From: Caballeronia arvi
GTDB taxonomy: Bacteria; Pseudomonadota; Gammaproteobacteria; Burkholderiales; Burkholderiaceae
Assembly: GCF_001544695.2 (NCBI RefSeq)
Contig: NZ_FCOM02000002.1
Span: forward strand, 62,001 to 126,000
Direction: 5' to 3'
DNA length: 64,000 bases
The notes below the pieces were generated by a model. It was given only the letters and a program-made list of their open reading frames with translations. It did not search any database and was not told the origin of the DNA. Shown in pieces: positions 44,799 to 54,811 of the stretch (position 1 is its first letter; the number at the start of each line of letters is the position of its first letter). The translations under genes were made by a program, and so were the position numbers.

Positions 44799-47700
44799 AT
44801 GACGGAACCGACCAACCCGGCCGACACCCCCGCATCCAGCGGCAACGGCGGCGGAAACGACAACGACAGCGGCAAGCAGCCGCCGCCGCCGAAAAAGAGC
44901 GGCTGGCGGCGCCTCGCGCGCTGGATTGGCGGGCTCGTGCTCGTCGTCGTGCTGATCGTGGCGCTCGCGGCCGGCGGCGTGCTGTTCGTGCTGACGACGG
45001 AGCGCGGCACGCGCTACGCGTGGGACGCGGCGACGTCGCTGCTCAAAGGGCAACTGACCGGCAAGCTCGACGGCGGCGCGATCGCGACCGGCCTGCAGTT
45101 GCGCGACGTGCACTGGAAAGACGGCAAGGGTACGGACATCGCAGTCGACAGCGTGTCGGGCCGCTGGGCGCTCACGCGCGAGCCGCTGCGCTTCACGATC
45201 GACTATCTGCATGTCGGGACGATCGATGCGCGCGTCGCGCCATCGAACGAGCCGAGCAAGAAGACCGAGCTGCCGAAGGAGTTGCTCATCCCGATCCAGC
45301 TCGCGATCCGCGATGTATCCGTCGAAAAGCTGCGGCTGCATCAGGGCACGACAACGACCGAATTCTCGCGCCTGCTGTTCAATGGCCGCAGCGACGGTCA
45401 GCATCACGAAGCGACGGTCCAGCGCCTCGACACGCCATTCGGCTCGGTGACGGCGGCGGCGAAGCTCGACGGCGGCGCGCGGCCGTTCCCGCTTTCCGGC
45501 GATGCAGGCTACGCCGGCAAGATCAACGGCGAAGCGGTCAACGTGAGCGCGCAGCTCTCGGGTTCGCTGGAAGACCTGATCGCCGACGTCGACGCGAGCG
45601 GCATGAAGCTGAAGGGACAGGCGCATGTCGAAGCGCTGCCGTTCGCCGACGTGCCGCTCAAGTCCGCGCTCGTCACCTTCGACCACGTCAATCCGCAGGC
45701 CTTCGCGCCGGGCGCGCCCGAGGCCGATCTCGCGGTGCGCGCCGAAGTGAAGCCGGTCGAGGGCGCGGACCCGAAGGCGTTCATCGTCGCCGGGCCGGTG
45801 TCGATCGTGAACGCGAAGCCCGGTTCCATCGACAAGAAGCTGCTGCCGCTCATCGACGCGCGCGCGAACGTGCGGCTCGATGCCTCCGAGCAAAGCATCA
45901 CCGACCTGAACGTGCGATTGCTGAAAAACGCGACCGTGACGGGCGGCGGATCGCTCGCGGATGGCAAGGGCAAATTCGACCTGAAGGTCGCGAAGCTCGA
46001 TCTGAACGCGATCGAACCGACGCTGCGTCCGACCGATTTCGCCGGGCCGATCAGCGTGGTGCTCGCGGGCGACACGCAGACGATCACCGCCGATCTCAAC
46101 GACCCGAAAGCGGCGCTCCGCGCGCAGGCCAAGGTCAAACTCGATCCGAAGCAGACCTCGCTCGACGATGTGAAGCTGACGGTCGGCAAAGGGCGCGTCG
46201 AAGCGAACGGCGCGCTGAAGAAAGACGCCAATTCGAGCTACGACCTGAAGGCGAAATTCGTCGACTTCAATCCGCTTCTGCTGCAACAGCAGTTGATCGC
46301 GCAAAAACCCGCGCCGGTGAAGAAGGGCGCGCCGAAAAAGGCGGCCGCGCCGCCGCGCGTGATCGAGGCGCGCGTGAACGGCACGCTCGCGGCATCCGGC
46401 CAGCTCGCGCCGACGCTCACGACGAAAGCGACGTTCAAGCTCAACGACAGCATGTACGACAACTTGCCGCTCACGGGCGAGGGCACGGTGCAGGTCGCGG
46501 GCACGCGTCTCTTGCCGAGCAAGGCGTCGCTTTCGGTTGCCGGCAATGACGTCGACGTGAACGGCAGCTTCGGCGCGCCCAGCGACCGCCTGCGCTTCAA
46601 GGTCGATGCGCCCGCGCTCGAGCGGCTCGGCTTTGGCATCGCGGGCACGGTGAAGGCGGACGGCGATCTGACCGGCTCGATCGCGCATCCGAACGTCGTA
46701 GCGAACTATCAGGCCGATGGCGTCGTCTTCGGTGCGAATCGCCTGGGCCACGCGGAAGGCCGCGCGGATATCCGCGACGGTGCGAACGGCGCGCTCGTCT
46801 TCACCCTCAAGGCGCGCGATTTCAGCACGGAAGGCATCGAAGTCGCGACTCTCGACGCGAATCTGAACGGCACGCGCGTGCATCACACGCTCGACCTGAC
46901 CGCGACGGGCAAAGTGCGCGGCCAGCCGGTGAACCTCGCGGCCGCCGCTGCCGGCAAGTTCACCGACGCACCCGACGGGCCGCACTGGGATGGCTCGATC
47001 ACGAAGCTGTCGAACAAGGGCACGCCGTCGCTCAATCTCGAATCGCCGCTGTCGGTGAGCTACGGCCCGAACCGTCTCGTGCTCGGCGCGACGCGGCTCG
47101 CAGCGGAAGGCGCGGTGCTGAATCTGAAATCGTTCGCGATGGAAAATGGCCGCGTGCAATCGGCGGGCACGCTCACGAACCTGTCGGTGCCGCATCTGCT
47201 CGAAGTGCGCCGGGAACTGACGGGCGCCGAACCGCCGATTCGCACCGATCTCGTGTTCGACGGCGACTGGAACTTCTCGCTCGGCGCGACCGCGACGGGC
47301 TACGTGCAGATCAAGCGCCGCGGCGGCGACGTGACGATCGACGGCGCGCGCGGGCTTGCCGCGCTCGGCATCACGGATATCGCGGCGCGCGCCGATTTCA
47401 CCGAGGGCAATCGCCTGAACGCATCACTGCATGCGCAGGCGAGCCGCATCGGCGTGGTCGACGCGAACGTGCACACGCCGCTCGTCAATCGCGACGGCAT
47501 GCTCACCCTCGACGACAATGCGCCGCTCACCGGTGGCATCGACGCGAACATTCCCGAACTGCGCACGACGGGCGGGCTGCTCGGCGCGAACTATCTGCTC
47601 GGCGGCAAGATCGCGCTCAAGCTGGTGATCGCGGGCATCGTCGCGAAGCCCAATCTGTCGGGGTCGCTCACCGGCGACAACGTGTCCGCGACCGTCGTTG

Positions 47701-48947
47701 ATCAGGGCGTGCAACTGAAGGACGGCATCATCCGCATCGCGCTCTCGGAGAATCTCGTCGATCTTCAGCGCGTCGAGTTTCACGGTGCGAGCGGCACGCT
47801 GCGCGCGACCGGCAAGGTGCGGCTGGACCAGCAGCAGCCCGATCTCACGGCGAGCATCATCGCGGACAAGCTGGAATTGTTCGCGTCGCCGGACCGCGAG
47901 CTGATGCTGTCGGGCGAAGCGAAGATTGCCAACGCCGGTCTGCAGGGCGGCATGGCGATCGACGGCAAGTTCACCGTCGATCACGCGCTGATCGATCTGC
48001 CCGAATCGTCCGCGCCTTCACTCGGCGACGATGTCGTGATCGAGCGCCCCGATGGCACCATCAAGGGCGAAAACACGAATCAGCAGATCACGGCGGCGAC
48101 TGAGAAGCCGGTCGGGCCGTTCACGCCGCGCGCGAACATCGACATCAATCTGGGGCAGAAATTCCGCTTCAAGGGCGCGGGCGCGGATCTCGGGCTCGCG
48201 GGCACCATCACCGCGACGAGCGCGCCGAACATGCCGCTGCGCGCGGTCGGCAACGTGCGCGTGACGCCGGGTTCGACGTACACCGCGTTCGGGCGCAAGC
48301 TCGCGATCGAGAACGGCTTTTTCACGTTCAACGGGCCGGTGGCGAATCCGGGCATCAATATTCTCGCGATGCGACGCAATCAGGAAGTGGAGGCGGGCGT
48401 ACAAGTGACGGGCACGGTGCAGGCGCCGGTCGCGAAACTGATCTCCGAGCCGAGCGTGCCCGACAACGAAAAGCTCTCGTGGCTGCTGTTCGGCCACGGT
48501 ACGGATCAGGGCAACAACGTCGGCCAGCAAAGCGCCATGACGAGCGCGCTCGCGCTGATCGGCAGCAAGGGCGGCGCGAAGATCGCGCAGACGGTCGGGC
48601 TCGACGAGTTCACCGTCGGCTCCAGCGAAGTCGGGCTGACGGACGCGCAAGTCGTGCTGCTCTCGAAAGCAATCAACGAGCGGCTCGTGATCGGCTATGA
48701 GCAGGGGTTGCAATCGGCAAGCAACGCGGTAAAGGCGACGCTGAACCTCTCGCGGTTCTGGTCGGTGACGGCGTATGGCGGGACCTATCAGGGCGTCGAT
48801 CTGTCGTACACGCGCAGATTCAATTCGTGGGCGCGCTTGTGGGCGGGGTCACCGGGATCGCAGGCTGTGCAGCCTTCGGCTGCTTCGGGCGCGTCGGGGG
48901 TGAGTGCGCCGTTCGGGGCATCGGCGACGGCGGTGGAGTCGGATTGA
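44799..48947 (+). CDS. tamB: Translocation and assembly module inner-membrane subunit
   Basis: A 1382-aa AsmA-like/DUF490 protein anchored in the inner membrane and spanning the periplasm to TamA. The N terminus is a low-complexity cytoplasmic tail (GNGGGNDNDSGKQPPPPKKS), one membrane helix (IGGLVLVVVLIVALAAGGVL) and then a very long beta-rich region that would form the hydrophobic groove. The C-terminal DUF490 part has FFTFNGPVANPGINILAMR, KLSWLLFGHGTDQ and NLSRFWSVTAYGGTYQGVDL. The family is now considered a bridge-like lipid transporter. tamA-tamB order and spacing are canonical. Confidence 0.95.
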   Translation: MTEPTNPADTPASSGNGGGNDNDSGKQPPPPKKSGWRRLARWIGGLVLVVVLIVALAAGGVLFVLTTERGTRYAWDAATSLLKGQLTGKLDGGAIATGLQLRDVHWKDGKGTDIAVDSVSGRWALTREPLRFTIDYLHVGTIDARVAPSNEPSKKTELPKELLIPIQLAIRDVSVEKLRLHQGTTTTEFSRLLFNGRSDGQHHEATVQRLDTPFGSVTAAAKLDGGARPFPLSGDAGYAGKINGEAVNVSAQLSGSLEDLIADVDASGMKLKGQAHVEALPFADVPLKSALVTFDHVNPQAFAPGAPEADLAVRAEVKPVEGADPKAFIVAGPVSIVNAKPGSIDKKLLPLIDARANVRLDASEQSITDLNVRLLKNATVTGGGSLADGKGKFDLKVAKLDLNAIEPTLRPTDFAGPISVVLAGDTQTITADLNDPKAALRAQAKVKLDPKQTSLDDVKLTVGKGRVEANGALKKDANSSYDLKAKFVDFNPLLLQQQLIAQKPAPVKKGAPKKAAAPPRVIEARVNGTLAASGQLAPTLTTKATFKLNDSMYDNLPLTGEGTVQVAGTRLLPSKASLSVAGNDVDVNGSFGAPSDRLRFKVDAPALERLGFGIAGTVKADGDLTGSIAHPNVVANYQADGVVFGANRLGHAEGRADIRDGANGALVFTLKARDFSTEGIEVATLDANLNGTRVHHTLDLTATGKVRGQPVNLAAAAAGKFTDAPDGPHWDGSITKLSNKGTPSLNLESPLSVSYGPNRLVLGATRLAAEGAVLNLKSFAMENGRVQSAGTLTNLSVPHLLEVRRELTGAEPPIRTDLVFDGDWNFSLGATATGYVQIKRRGGDVTIDGARGLAALGITDIAARADFTEGNRLNASLHAQASRIGVVDANVHTPLVNRDGMLTLDDNAPLTGGIDANIPELRTTGGLLGANYLLGGKIALKLVIAGIVAKPNLSGSLTGDNVSATVVDQGVQLKDGIIRIALSENLVDLQRVEFHGASGTLRATGKVRLDQQQPDLTASIIADKLELFASPDRELMLSGEAKIANAGLQGGMAIDGKFTVDHALIDLPESSAPSLGDDVVIERPDGTIKGENTNQQITAATEKPVGPFTPRANIDINLGQKFRFKGAGADLGLAGTITATSAPNMPLRAVGNVRVTPGSTYTAFGRKLAIENGFFTFNGPVANPGINILAMRRNQEVEAGVQVTGTVQAPVAKLISEPSVPDNEKLSWLLFGHGTDQGNNVGQQSAMTSALALIGSKGGAKIAQTVGLDEFTVGSSEVGLTDAQVVLLSKAINERLVIGYEQGLQSASNAVKATLNLSRFWSVTAYGGTYQGVDLSYTRRFNSWARLWAGSPGSQAVQPSAASGASGVSAPFGASATAVESD

Positions 48948-48955
48948 TCGCCGGA

Positions 48956-49438
48956 TCAAAGATGACTGCCGCAGATGACGAATACGCCGTTTGGCAGCGT
49001 GCGCAACGTGATCCGGTTCGCTTCGAACGACATGCCGCGGCCATCGCGGTGATGCAGAAAAGAGAACACGCCGCCGCCGATGAAATGCAGCGTATGAGAC
49101 GTCGTGTCAGGCGTGTTCACGACTTCATGTCGTAAAACCTGCGCGAGATCGCCGATCTGCACCTGACGAATCTCAGGTATTGTCCCGTTGATCGTTCCGT
49201 CCTCGGAGACGATGTACTTGTCTCCATCCGGACCTTCGATCAACTGACTGCCATCAGGAAAATCAGTGCGTTTCCCGCCGGGAATGTCGACGAAAGAACC
49301 GTTGGGCGACGTCGCGCGTGAAGAATCCTTGGTTTGTTCATCTGTCATCGCGTTTGCTTTCGTTTGATCAGGAAAGCAGAGTAAAGCGCAGACAGGCAGA
49401 AGAATCAACGCTTGCCGATCGGCATAAAAAAAGGCCAC
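48956..49438 (-). CDS. Hypothetical protein downstream of metG
   Basis: A reading frame of up to 160 aa with no recognised family. The 5' limit is uncertain: GTG 49438 falls inside the metG terminator hairpin, a TTG lies further in, and ATG 49348 (MTDEQTKDSSRATSPNG) gives 130 aa. The stretch before that ATG (ALILLPVCALLCFPDQTKANA) looks like a signal peptide, which favours a longer, exported form. The body has short Gly/Asp-rich segments (DIPGGKRTDFPDGSQLIEGP, GDKYIVSEDGTINGTIPEIR) and a C-terminal cysteine. It lies between the convergent end of tamB and metG. Confidence 0.55.
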   Translation of the reverse strand: MAFFYADRQALILLPVCALLCFPDQTKANAMTDEQTKDSSRATSPNGSFVDIPGGKRTDFPDGSQLIEGPDGDKYIVSEDGTINGTIPEIRQVQIGDLAQVLRHEVVNTPDTTSHTLHFIGGGVFSFLHHRDGRGMSFEANRITLRTLPNGVFVICGSHL

Positions 49439-49458
49439 GCAAGCTGTGCGTGGCCTTT
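49422..49458 (-). terminator. Terminator of metG
   Basis: Perfect 11-bp arms (AAAGGCCACGC at 49430-49440, GCGTGGCCTTT at 49448-49458) with a 7-nt loop, followed on the minus strand by a U run at 49423-49429, 23 nt beyond the metG stop. Confidence 0.9.
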
Positions 49459-49480
49459 CATCATGAAGGAGCCGTGTGCC

Positions 49481-51604
49481 TTACTTCACGCGCATCCCCG
49501 GCTTTGCACCGCCGTGCGGCTCGAGGATATACAGCCCCGGCTCGGCCTTCTCGTCCGCCGCCGACGCCGCCAGCACCATCCCTTCGGACAGGCCGAACTT
49601 CATCTTGCGCGGCGCGAGATTGACGACCATCACGGTGAGCTTGCCGATCAGATCCTGCGGCTGATACGCCGACTTGATGCCCGAGAACACGTTGCGCGTT
49701 TTTTCCTCGCCGACATCGAGCGTCAGTTGCAGCAACTTGTCCGAGCCTTCGACCGCCTTGCAATCGACGATCTTCGCGATGCGCAAATCGACTTTCGCGA
49801 AATCGTCGATGGAGATGACATCCGAAGCGTCCTCTTTTTTCGCGGCAGCTTTCGCCGGCGCCGGCGCCACCGCTTGCTCGCCCGGCTGCAATGATTCGCG
49901 ATTGGCGGCCAGCAGCGCCTCGATTTGCTTCGGATCGACACGCGTCGTCAGATGCTTGTACGCGTTGATCGCATTCGCCGACGACAGCGGCTTCGCGGCA
50001 TCGGCCCAGACGAGCGGCGCGATGCCGAGGAACGATTCCACCGACTCGACGAGCTTCGGCAACACCGGCTTCAGCGCGAGCGACAGCAGGCGGAACGCTT
50101 CGAGGCTCACGCTGCACGTCTCGTGCAGCGCGACGGCGTTCGCCGGATCCTTCGCCTGTTCCCACGGCTTCGCAGTATCGACGTAGGCGTTGACGGCGTC
50201 CGCCAGTTCCATCGTCGTGCGCAGTGCGCGGCCGTACTCGCGTGATTCGTAGAAACCGGCGATATGGCCGATCGCGTCGCGCAGTTGTCCGAGCAGCGCA
50301 TGATGCATCGCGCTGTCCTGCACGCGGCCGTCGAAACGCTTGATCAGGAAGCCCGCCGCGCGGCTCGCGATATTCACGTACTTGCCGACGAGATCGCTGT
50401 TCACGCGCGCCTGGAAGTCATCGAGATTCAGGTCGATGTCTTCCATCGTGCTGTTGAGCTTCGCCGCGAAGTAGTAGCGCAGCCACTCCGGGTTGAGGCC
50501 CGTGTCGATCACGCTCTGCGCGGTGATGAACGTGCCGCGCGACTTCGACATCTTCGCGCCGTCGACGGTCAGAAAGCCGTGCGCGAACACGTTCGTCGGC
50601 GTGCGATGGCCGGAGAATTCGAGCATCGCCGGCCAGAACAGCGTATGGAAATACAGGATGTCCTTGCCGATGAAGTGATACTGCTCGGCCTTGGTGCCCG
50701 GTGCGATCCAGGCATCGAAATCGATGCCCACGCGGTCCGCGAGATTCTTGAAGCTCGCGTAATAGCCGACCGGCGCATCGACCCAGACGTAGAAGTACTT
50801 GCCCGGCGCGCCGGGAATCTCGAAGCCGAAGTAGGGTGCGTCGCGGGAAATGTCCCAGTCGGCGAGTTTGGCTTCGCCCTGGTCGCCGAGCCACTCGCGC
50901 ATCTTGTTGGTCGCTTCCGGCTGCGCAAGCCCGCTGACCCAGCCGCGCAGGAACGTCTCGCAGCGCGGATCGGACAGCTTGAAAAAGTAGTGCGTCGACG
51001 TCTTGCGGATGGGCGTCGCGCCCGACACGACCGAGTACGGATTGATGAGTTCGGTCGGCTGATAGGTCGAGCCGCAGACTTCGCAGTTGTCGCCGTACTG
51101 GTCCTTCGCGCCGCACTTCGGGCACTGGCCCTTGATGAAGCGGTCCGGCAGGAACATTTCCTTGACCGGATCGTAGGCCTGCTCGATGTCGCGCGCCTCG
51201 ATCAGGCCGGCTTGCTGGAGCGCGGTGTAGATCGAGTTGCACAGGACGCGGTTTTCCTCGGCATCGGTCGAGTAGTAGTTGTCGAACGAGATGCCGAAGC
51301 TGTCGAAGTCGCGCTTGTGCTCTTTCCACACGCGCTCGATCAGCTGTTTCGGCGTGATGCCTTCCTTCTCGGCGCGCAGCATGACGGGCGTGCCGTGGGT
51401 GTCGTCCGCGCCGACGTAGTAGACCTCGTGGCCATGCATTCGCAGCGTCCGAACCCAGATGTCCGTCTGAATGTACTCGACCATATGGCCGATATGAATC
51501 TGACCGTTCGCGTACGGCAGCGCGGACGTGACGAGGATCTGGCGGCGGCCGCTTTCGTTGGCGGCAGGCGCGGCGGAGGCAGTGGCTGAAATCGGTGCTG
51601 ACAT
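49481..51604 (-). CDS. metG: Methionyl-tRNA synthetase
   Basis: Charges tRNA-Met with methionine. The 707-aa protein has the class I motifs [12 protein letters not shown] (HIGH at residues 37-40) and [10 protein letters not shown] (KMSKS at 351-355), and the zinc-binding insert [19 protein letters not shown], typical of the longer MetRS form. The C-terminal ~110 residues are a fused tRNA-binding (Arc1p/EMAP-like) domain: [20 protein letters not shown] and [20 protein letters not shown]. It is transcribed alone on the minus strand, with a strong terminator. Confidence 0.98.
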   Translation of the reverse strand: MSAPISATASAAPAANESGRRQILVTSALPYANGQIHIGHMVEYIQTDIWVRTLRMHGHEVYYVGADDTHGTPVMLRAEKEGITPKQLIERVWKEHKRDFDSFGISFDNYYSTDAEENRVLCNSIYTALQQAGLIEARDIEQAYDPVKEMFLPDRFIKGQCPKCGAKDQYGDNCEVCGSTYQPTELINPYSVVSGATPIRKTSTHYFFKLSDPRCETFLRGWVSGLAQPEATNKMREWLGDQGEAKLADWDISRDAPYFGFEIPGAPGKYFYVWVDAPVGYYASFKNLADRVGIDFDAWIAPGTKAEQYHFIGKDILYFHTLFWPAMLEFSGHRTPTNVFAHGFLTVDGAKMSKSRGTFITAQSVIDTGLNPEWLRYYFAAKLNSTMEDIDLNLDDFQARVNSDLVGKYVNIASRAAGFLIKRFDGRVQDSAMHHALLGQLRDAIGHIAGFYESREYGRALRTTMELADAVNAYVDTAKPWEQAKDPANAVALHETCSVSLEAFRLLSLALKPVLPKLVESVESFLGIAPLVWADAAKPLSSANAINAYKHLTTRVDPKQIEALLAANRESLQPGEQAVAPAPAKAAAKKEDASDVISIDDFAKVDLRIAKIVDCKAVEGSDKLLQLTLDVGEEKTRNVFSGIKSAYQPQDLIGKLTVMVVNLAPRKMKFGLSEGMVLAASAADEKAEPGLYILEPHGGAKPGMRVK

Positions 51605-51605
51605 A

Positions 51606-51961
51606 AAGGCGCGGCCTGGGGTAGAAGTGCTTGGGTTGCGAAAAAGCGGATTTTGATTTTAGCAGGGAGGGGGCGCGGGCCGGATGTGGTATAGCGGGAC
51701 GAGGGTGCAGGGGGTGGATTTGATGCCGTTCAGCGTCGAGCAAAACCAGACGCCCAAAAAAAAACCGGGGTCCAATCGGGCCCCGGAGCAACAACGACAA
51801 GAGGAGAATGGCAGGTGATGGCCTCGCCATCCACCTACCGTAAAGACAGACAAGCGCCGCACGTCCAAGTTTCAAAATTTTTTCAGACCGATGCGCGCGC
51901 CTGCCGCGCCGCTCTCGCCGAAGCGAAGGCACCGGCGATTTCCTCTTTGAAATCAGTTGCT
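51606..51961 (-). other. Gap between metG and the OmpA-like gene; possible 3'UTR small RNA
   Basis: This 356-bp stretch has no convincing coding region. Reading the minus strand from the OmpA-like stop, it holds a hairpin-forming segment (GGTGGATGGC with GCCATCACC, around 51810-51832), then an unpaired CU-rich stretch (TTCTCCTCTTG, about 51800-51810), and a terminator at 51756-51786. This is the pattern of an Hfq-type small RNA with an anti-Shine-Dalgarno-like seed, either processed from the mRNA 3' end or made from its own promoter. The metG promoter must lie in the rest. It is a candidate only. Confidence 0.35.
51756..51786 (-). terminator. Terminator about 180 nt beyond the OmpA-like gene
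   Basis: A GC-rich hairpin (CCGGGGTCC at 51765-51773, GGGCCCCGG at 51778-51786, one imperfect pair) is followed on the minus strand by nine U (51756-51764). Confidence 0.8.
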
Positions 51962-52624
51962 TTACTGAACCTGGCCCGGCTGCGCGGTTGCACGCAGATA
52001 GATTTCCACGCGACGGTTCTGTGCACGGCCCGCTTCCGTCGAGTTATCCGCGATCGGCTGGTTCTGACCCATGCCCTGCGACGACAGACGCTGTGCCGGG
52101 ACACCGTGCGTCGAAATGTACGACGCGACGCTCTGTGCGCGATTCTGCGACAGGGTCTGGTTGTAGGCCGGCTGGCCGGTGTTGTCCGTATGGCCGACGA
52201 CATTCGCGATCAACTCCGGATGCTGCTGCATCGTCTGCGTGACGGAATTGAGCACCGGATCGAACGACGGCTTGATCGCGTAGCTGTTGGTGTCGAACGA
52301 AATCGAATTCGGGATGTTCACCTTGAGCGAGCCGTCCTGCTGCTCGGTCACCTGCGTGCCGGTGCCCTTCGAGTCGCCCGAAATCTTGCTCTTGATCGAC
52401 TGCCAGTTGTAGCCGACGATGCCGCCGGTCGCCGCGCCCGCAGCCGCGCCGATCGCCGCGCCCTTGCCGCCGCCAAAGATAGCGCCGATCGCGGCGCCGG
52501 TTGCCGCGCCCGCGCCGGTGCCGACCGCCGTGTTGGTGCCCTGTTGCGTCTGGCAGCCCGCGAGCAGCGCGCCAGCGACGGCGAACACGGACAGGCGGGT
52601 CAGGAATTTGGTGTTCATCTTCAT
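51962..52624 (-). CDS. OmpA-family lipoprotein with glycine zipper
   Basis: A 220-aa outer-membrane lipoprotein of the YiaD/PA0833 type. The signal ends in the lipobox LLAGC (Cys24), then comes a glycine-zipper segment (GAATGAAIGAIFGGGKGAAI) that probably inserts in the membrane. The C-terminal OmpA domain has the peptidoglycan-binding motif VVGHTDNTGQPAYNQTLSQN, AQSVASYISTHGV and NRRVEIYL. The leader is GGAGAATG-like, with GGAG close to the start. It anchors the outer membrane to the cell wall. The long 3' region before its terminator is noted separately. Confidence 0.93.
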   Translation of the reverse strand: MKMNTKFLTRLSVFAVAGALLAGCQTQQGTNTAVGTGAGAATGAAIGAIFGGGKGAAIGAAAGAATGGIVGYNWQSIKSKISGDSKGTGTQVTEQQDGSLKVNIPNSISFDTNSYAIKPSFDPVLNSVTQTMQQHPELIANVVGHTDNTGQPAYNQTLSQNRAQSVASYISTHGVPAQRLSSQGMGQNQPIADNSTEAGRAQNRRVEIYLRATAQPGQVQ

Positions 52625-52882
52625 TCTCCTTGTGAATCGACAAGCGTTCGGCTATGAGCGCCGACAGTGCGAAAGGGTCTTCGGACGAGCCTCCGGGCGA
52701 GCCTCTACAATAATGAGAAAGGCGACCGTCTGCCCGATGCGATGCGTCCCCGGAAAGATTTGCAGCGGCATAGTGCAGTGCACGAGCCGCCGGGCGCAAT
52801 GGCGCTAACAATTACTTGCAATTTCTTCAGTCTGTTGCGCGCGCCGAAGGCGGAAAGCAACAACCGTTCCAATGGAGCCTCG

Positions 52883-53971
52883 ATGAGTATTGACCGCGCG
52901 AAGATCGACAACGCACTCGCCACACTGACCGATCCCAACACCAACCGCAAGTTCGCCGATACGAAAAGCATTCGCAATGTCGCAGTCGATGGCGCGAACG
53001 TCGCGGTGAGCGTCGTCCTCGGCTATCCGGCGAAAACGCAGTTCGGCGCCATCCGCGCGCAGGTGGAAGGCGCGCTGCGGCAGGTGGCCGGCGTCGCGAA
53101 CGTCACCGTCGACGTATCGTCACAAGTCGTCGCGCATGCGGTGCAGCGCGGCGTGAAGCTGCTGCCGAACGTCAAGAACATCATCGCGGTGGCGTCGGGC
53201 AAAGGTGGCGTCGGCAAGAGCACGACGGCCGCGAACCTCGCGCTCGCGCTCGCCGCGGAAGGCGCATCGGTCGGCATGCTCGACGCCGACATCTACGGCC
53301 CTTCGCTGCCGATGATGCTTGGCATCACCGGCCGTCCCGAATCGCCCGACAACCAGACGATGAACCCGCTCGTGGGCCACGGCATCCAGGCGAACTCGAT
53401 CGGCTTTCTGATCGAGCAGGACAACCCGATGGTCTGGCGCGGCCCGATGGTCACCTCCGCGCTCGAGCAACTGCTGCGTCAGACGAACTGGAAGGATCTC
53501 GATTACCTCATCGTCGACATGCCGCCGGGCACGGGCGACATTCAGCTCACGCTGTCGCAGAAGGTGCCGGTGACCGGCGCGGTGATCGTCACGACGCCGC
53601 AGGACATCGCGCTGCTCGACGCGAAGAAGGGCTTGAAGATGTTCGAAAAGGTCGGCATTCCGATTCTCGGTATCGTCGAGAACATGAGCACGCACATCTG
53701 CTCGAACTGCGGCCACGAGGAGCATATCTTCGGCGCGGGCGGCGGCGAGCGCATGGCGAAGGAATACGGCGTCGAGATCCTTGGATCTTTGCCGCTCGAT
53801 ATCGCCATTCGCGAGCGCACGGATGCGGGCCAGCCGACCGTCGTATCGCAGCCCGAGAGCCGCATCGCGGAGATGTATCGCGCAATCGCGCGGCGCGTCG
53901 CGATCTCGGTCGCCGAGCGTCAGCGCGACATGACTTCGAAGTTTCCGAGCATCGTCGTGCAGAACACCTGA
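52883..53971 (+). CDS. apbC: Iron-sulfur cluster carrier protein, Mrp/ApbC
   Basis: P-loop ATPase that binds and transfers [4Fe-4S] clusters to apoproteins. From ATG 52883 the protein is 362 aa. It has an N-terminal MIP18/DUF59 domain (residues about 1-90) and the nucleotide-binding domain with the deviant Walker A IAVASGKGGVGKSTTAANLA. LDADIYGPSLPMMLGITGRP follows, then the cluster-binding CxxC in THICSNCGHEEHIFG. GGAG lies upstream of the start. The gene faces the OmpA-like gene across about 260 bp. Confidence 0.95.
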   Translation: MSIDRAKIDNALATLTDPNTNRKFADTKSIRNVAVDGANVAVSVVLGYPAKTQFGAIRAQVEGALRQVAGVANVTVDVSSQVVAHAVQRGVKLLPNVKNIIAVASGKGGVGKSTTAANLALALAAEGASVGMLDADIYGPSLPMMLGITGRPESPDNQTMNPLVGHGIQANSIGFLIEQDNPMVWRGPMVTSALEQLLRQTNWKDLDYLIVDMPPGTGDIQLTLSQKVPVTGAVIVTTPQDIALLDAKKGLKMFEKVGIPILGIVENMSTHICSNCGHEEHIFGAGGGERMAKEYGVEILGSLPLDIAIRERTDAGQPTVVSQPESRIAEMYRAIARRVAISVAERQRDMTSKFPSIVVQNT

Positions 53972-54090
53972 TTTCGAGCATCCCGACGAATCTTCGCGAG
54001 CCTTGTGCAATGCGGCTCGCGGTATCATGTCGCCTTCGATGCGCGGCAGCGCGGACGCAGAGGGCGTTCGCGGGCCGCCGAGAGGATCGC

Positions 54091-54633
54091 ATGAGACACA
54101 GATTCGACGGGAGGGCAGCAAGGACGCCTGGCGTCTTGATCGCACTGGCGGCTTGCAGCGTGATGCTGAGCGGTTGCGGCCTCATCTTCCAGAATCACGA
54201 GAAACGCGCGGACGCGGTGCTTCAGCCGACGCCCGGCAACGCGGCGCGCGGCACCGTCACGCTGATCGAGCGCGCGGACGGCGTGCAGGTCTCGTATAGC
54301 CTCACCGACATGCCGCCGAACAGCGATCACGCGCTGACCGTGCACGAGCGTGGCGATTGCATCGCCGTGAACGATCAGGATTCAAGCCCGGTGTTCGCGC
54401 TGCCCGCCGAACGCAGAAAGCCGGGGTTCAGGCTCGAAGGCGAGCTCGGCAATATCCACGCGGACGCGACCGGCGCGGCGACGGGCTTCATCGTCGCGAC
54501 GGATGTCTCGCTCGACGGCGTGCGCTCGGTCATTTCACGCGCGATCATGCTGCATCGCGAAGCAATGGATCCGTATGCGAACGCGCCGCACAACGTGGGG
54601 CCGGCGCTCGCGTGTGGCGTGATCCGCCGCTAG
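54091..54633 (+). CDS. SodC-like lipoprotein lacking Cu/Zn ligands
   Basis: A 180-aa lipoprotein (lipobox LSGC, Cys29; GAGAGGA before ATG 54091) with the Cu/Zn superoxide dismutase fold: GTVTLIERADGVQVSYSLTD, LTVHERGDC, FRLEGELGNIHADATGAATG and ALACGVIRR, with Cys90 and Cys175 placed as the structural disulfide. However, the metal sites are degenerate. The first Cu His of the HxH pair is Thr83 (only His85 remains). There is no His between residues 85 and 123, where the bridging and zinc ligands should be, and HxGDL is replaced by EGEL. His155 is kept. It is therefore unlikely to be an active dismutase and may have a binding or structural role in the envelope. Confidence 0.8.
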   Translation: MRHRFDGRAARTPGVLIALAACSVMLSGCGLIFQNHEKRADAVLQPTPGNAARGTVTLIERADGVQVSYSLTDMPPNSDHALTVHERGDCIAVNDQDSSPVFALPAERRKPGFRLEGELGNIHADATGAATGFIVATDVSLDGVRSVISRAIMLHREAMDPYANAPHNVGPALACGVIRR

Positions 54634-54811
54634 GCGACAAAGCGGGCGCGCGGTCTCGGCCGCCCGACCAATCGCGTAAAATACGCGCTTTCGTTTTTCC
54701 GCTTTCGTTTTTCGTTTGGCACGCGCGGCGCGATCCGCCGCCTGCCATACTCCGTTTCACCGCAGGCGGCGGTCGCGAGACCGAGCCGTTCACCGTTGAG
54801 TAACGTCCCCT

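Noticed and set aside
54690-54720. Short repeat CGCTTTCGTTTTTC upstream of dcd
   Set aside because: Only two copies of a low-complexity T-rich motif; no hairpin or known site could be supported.
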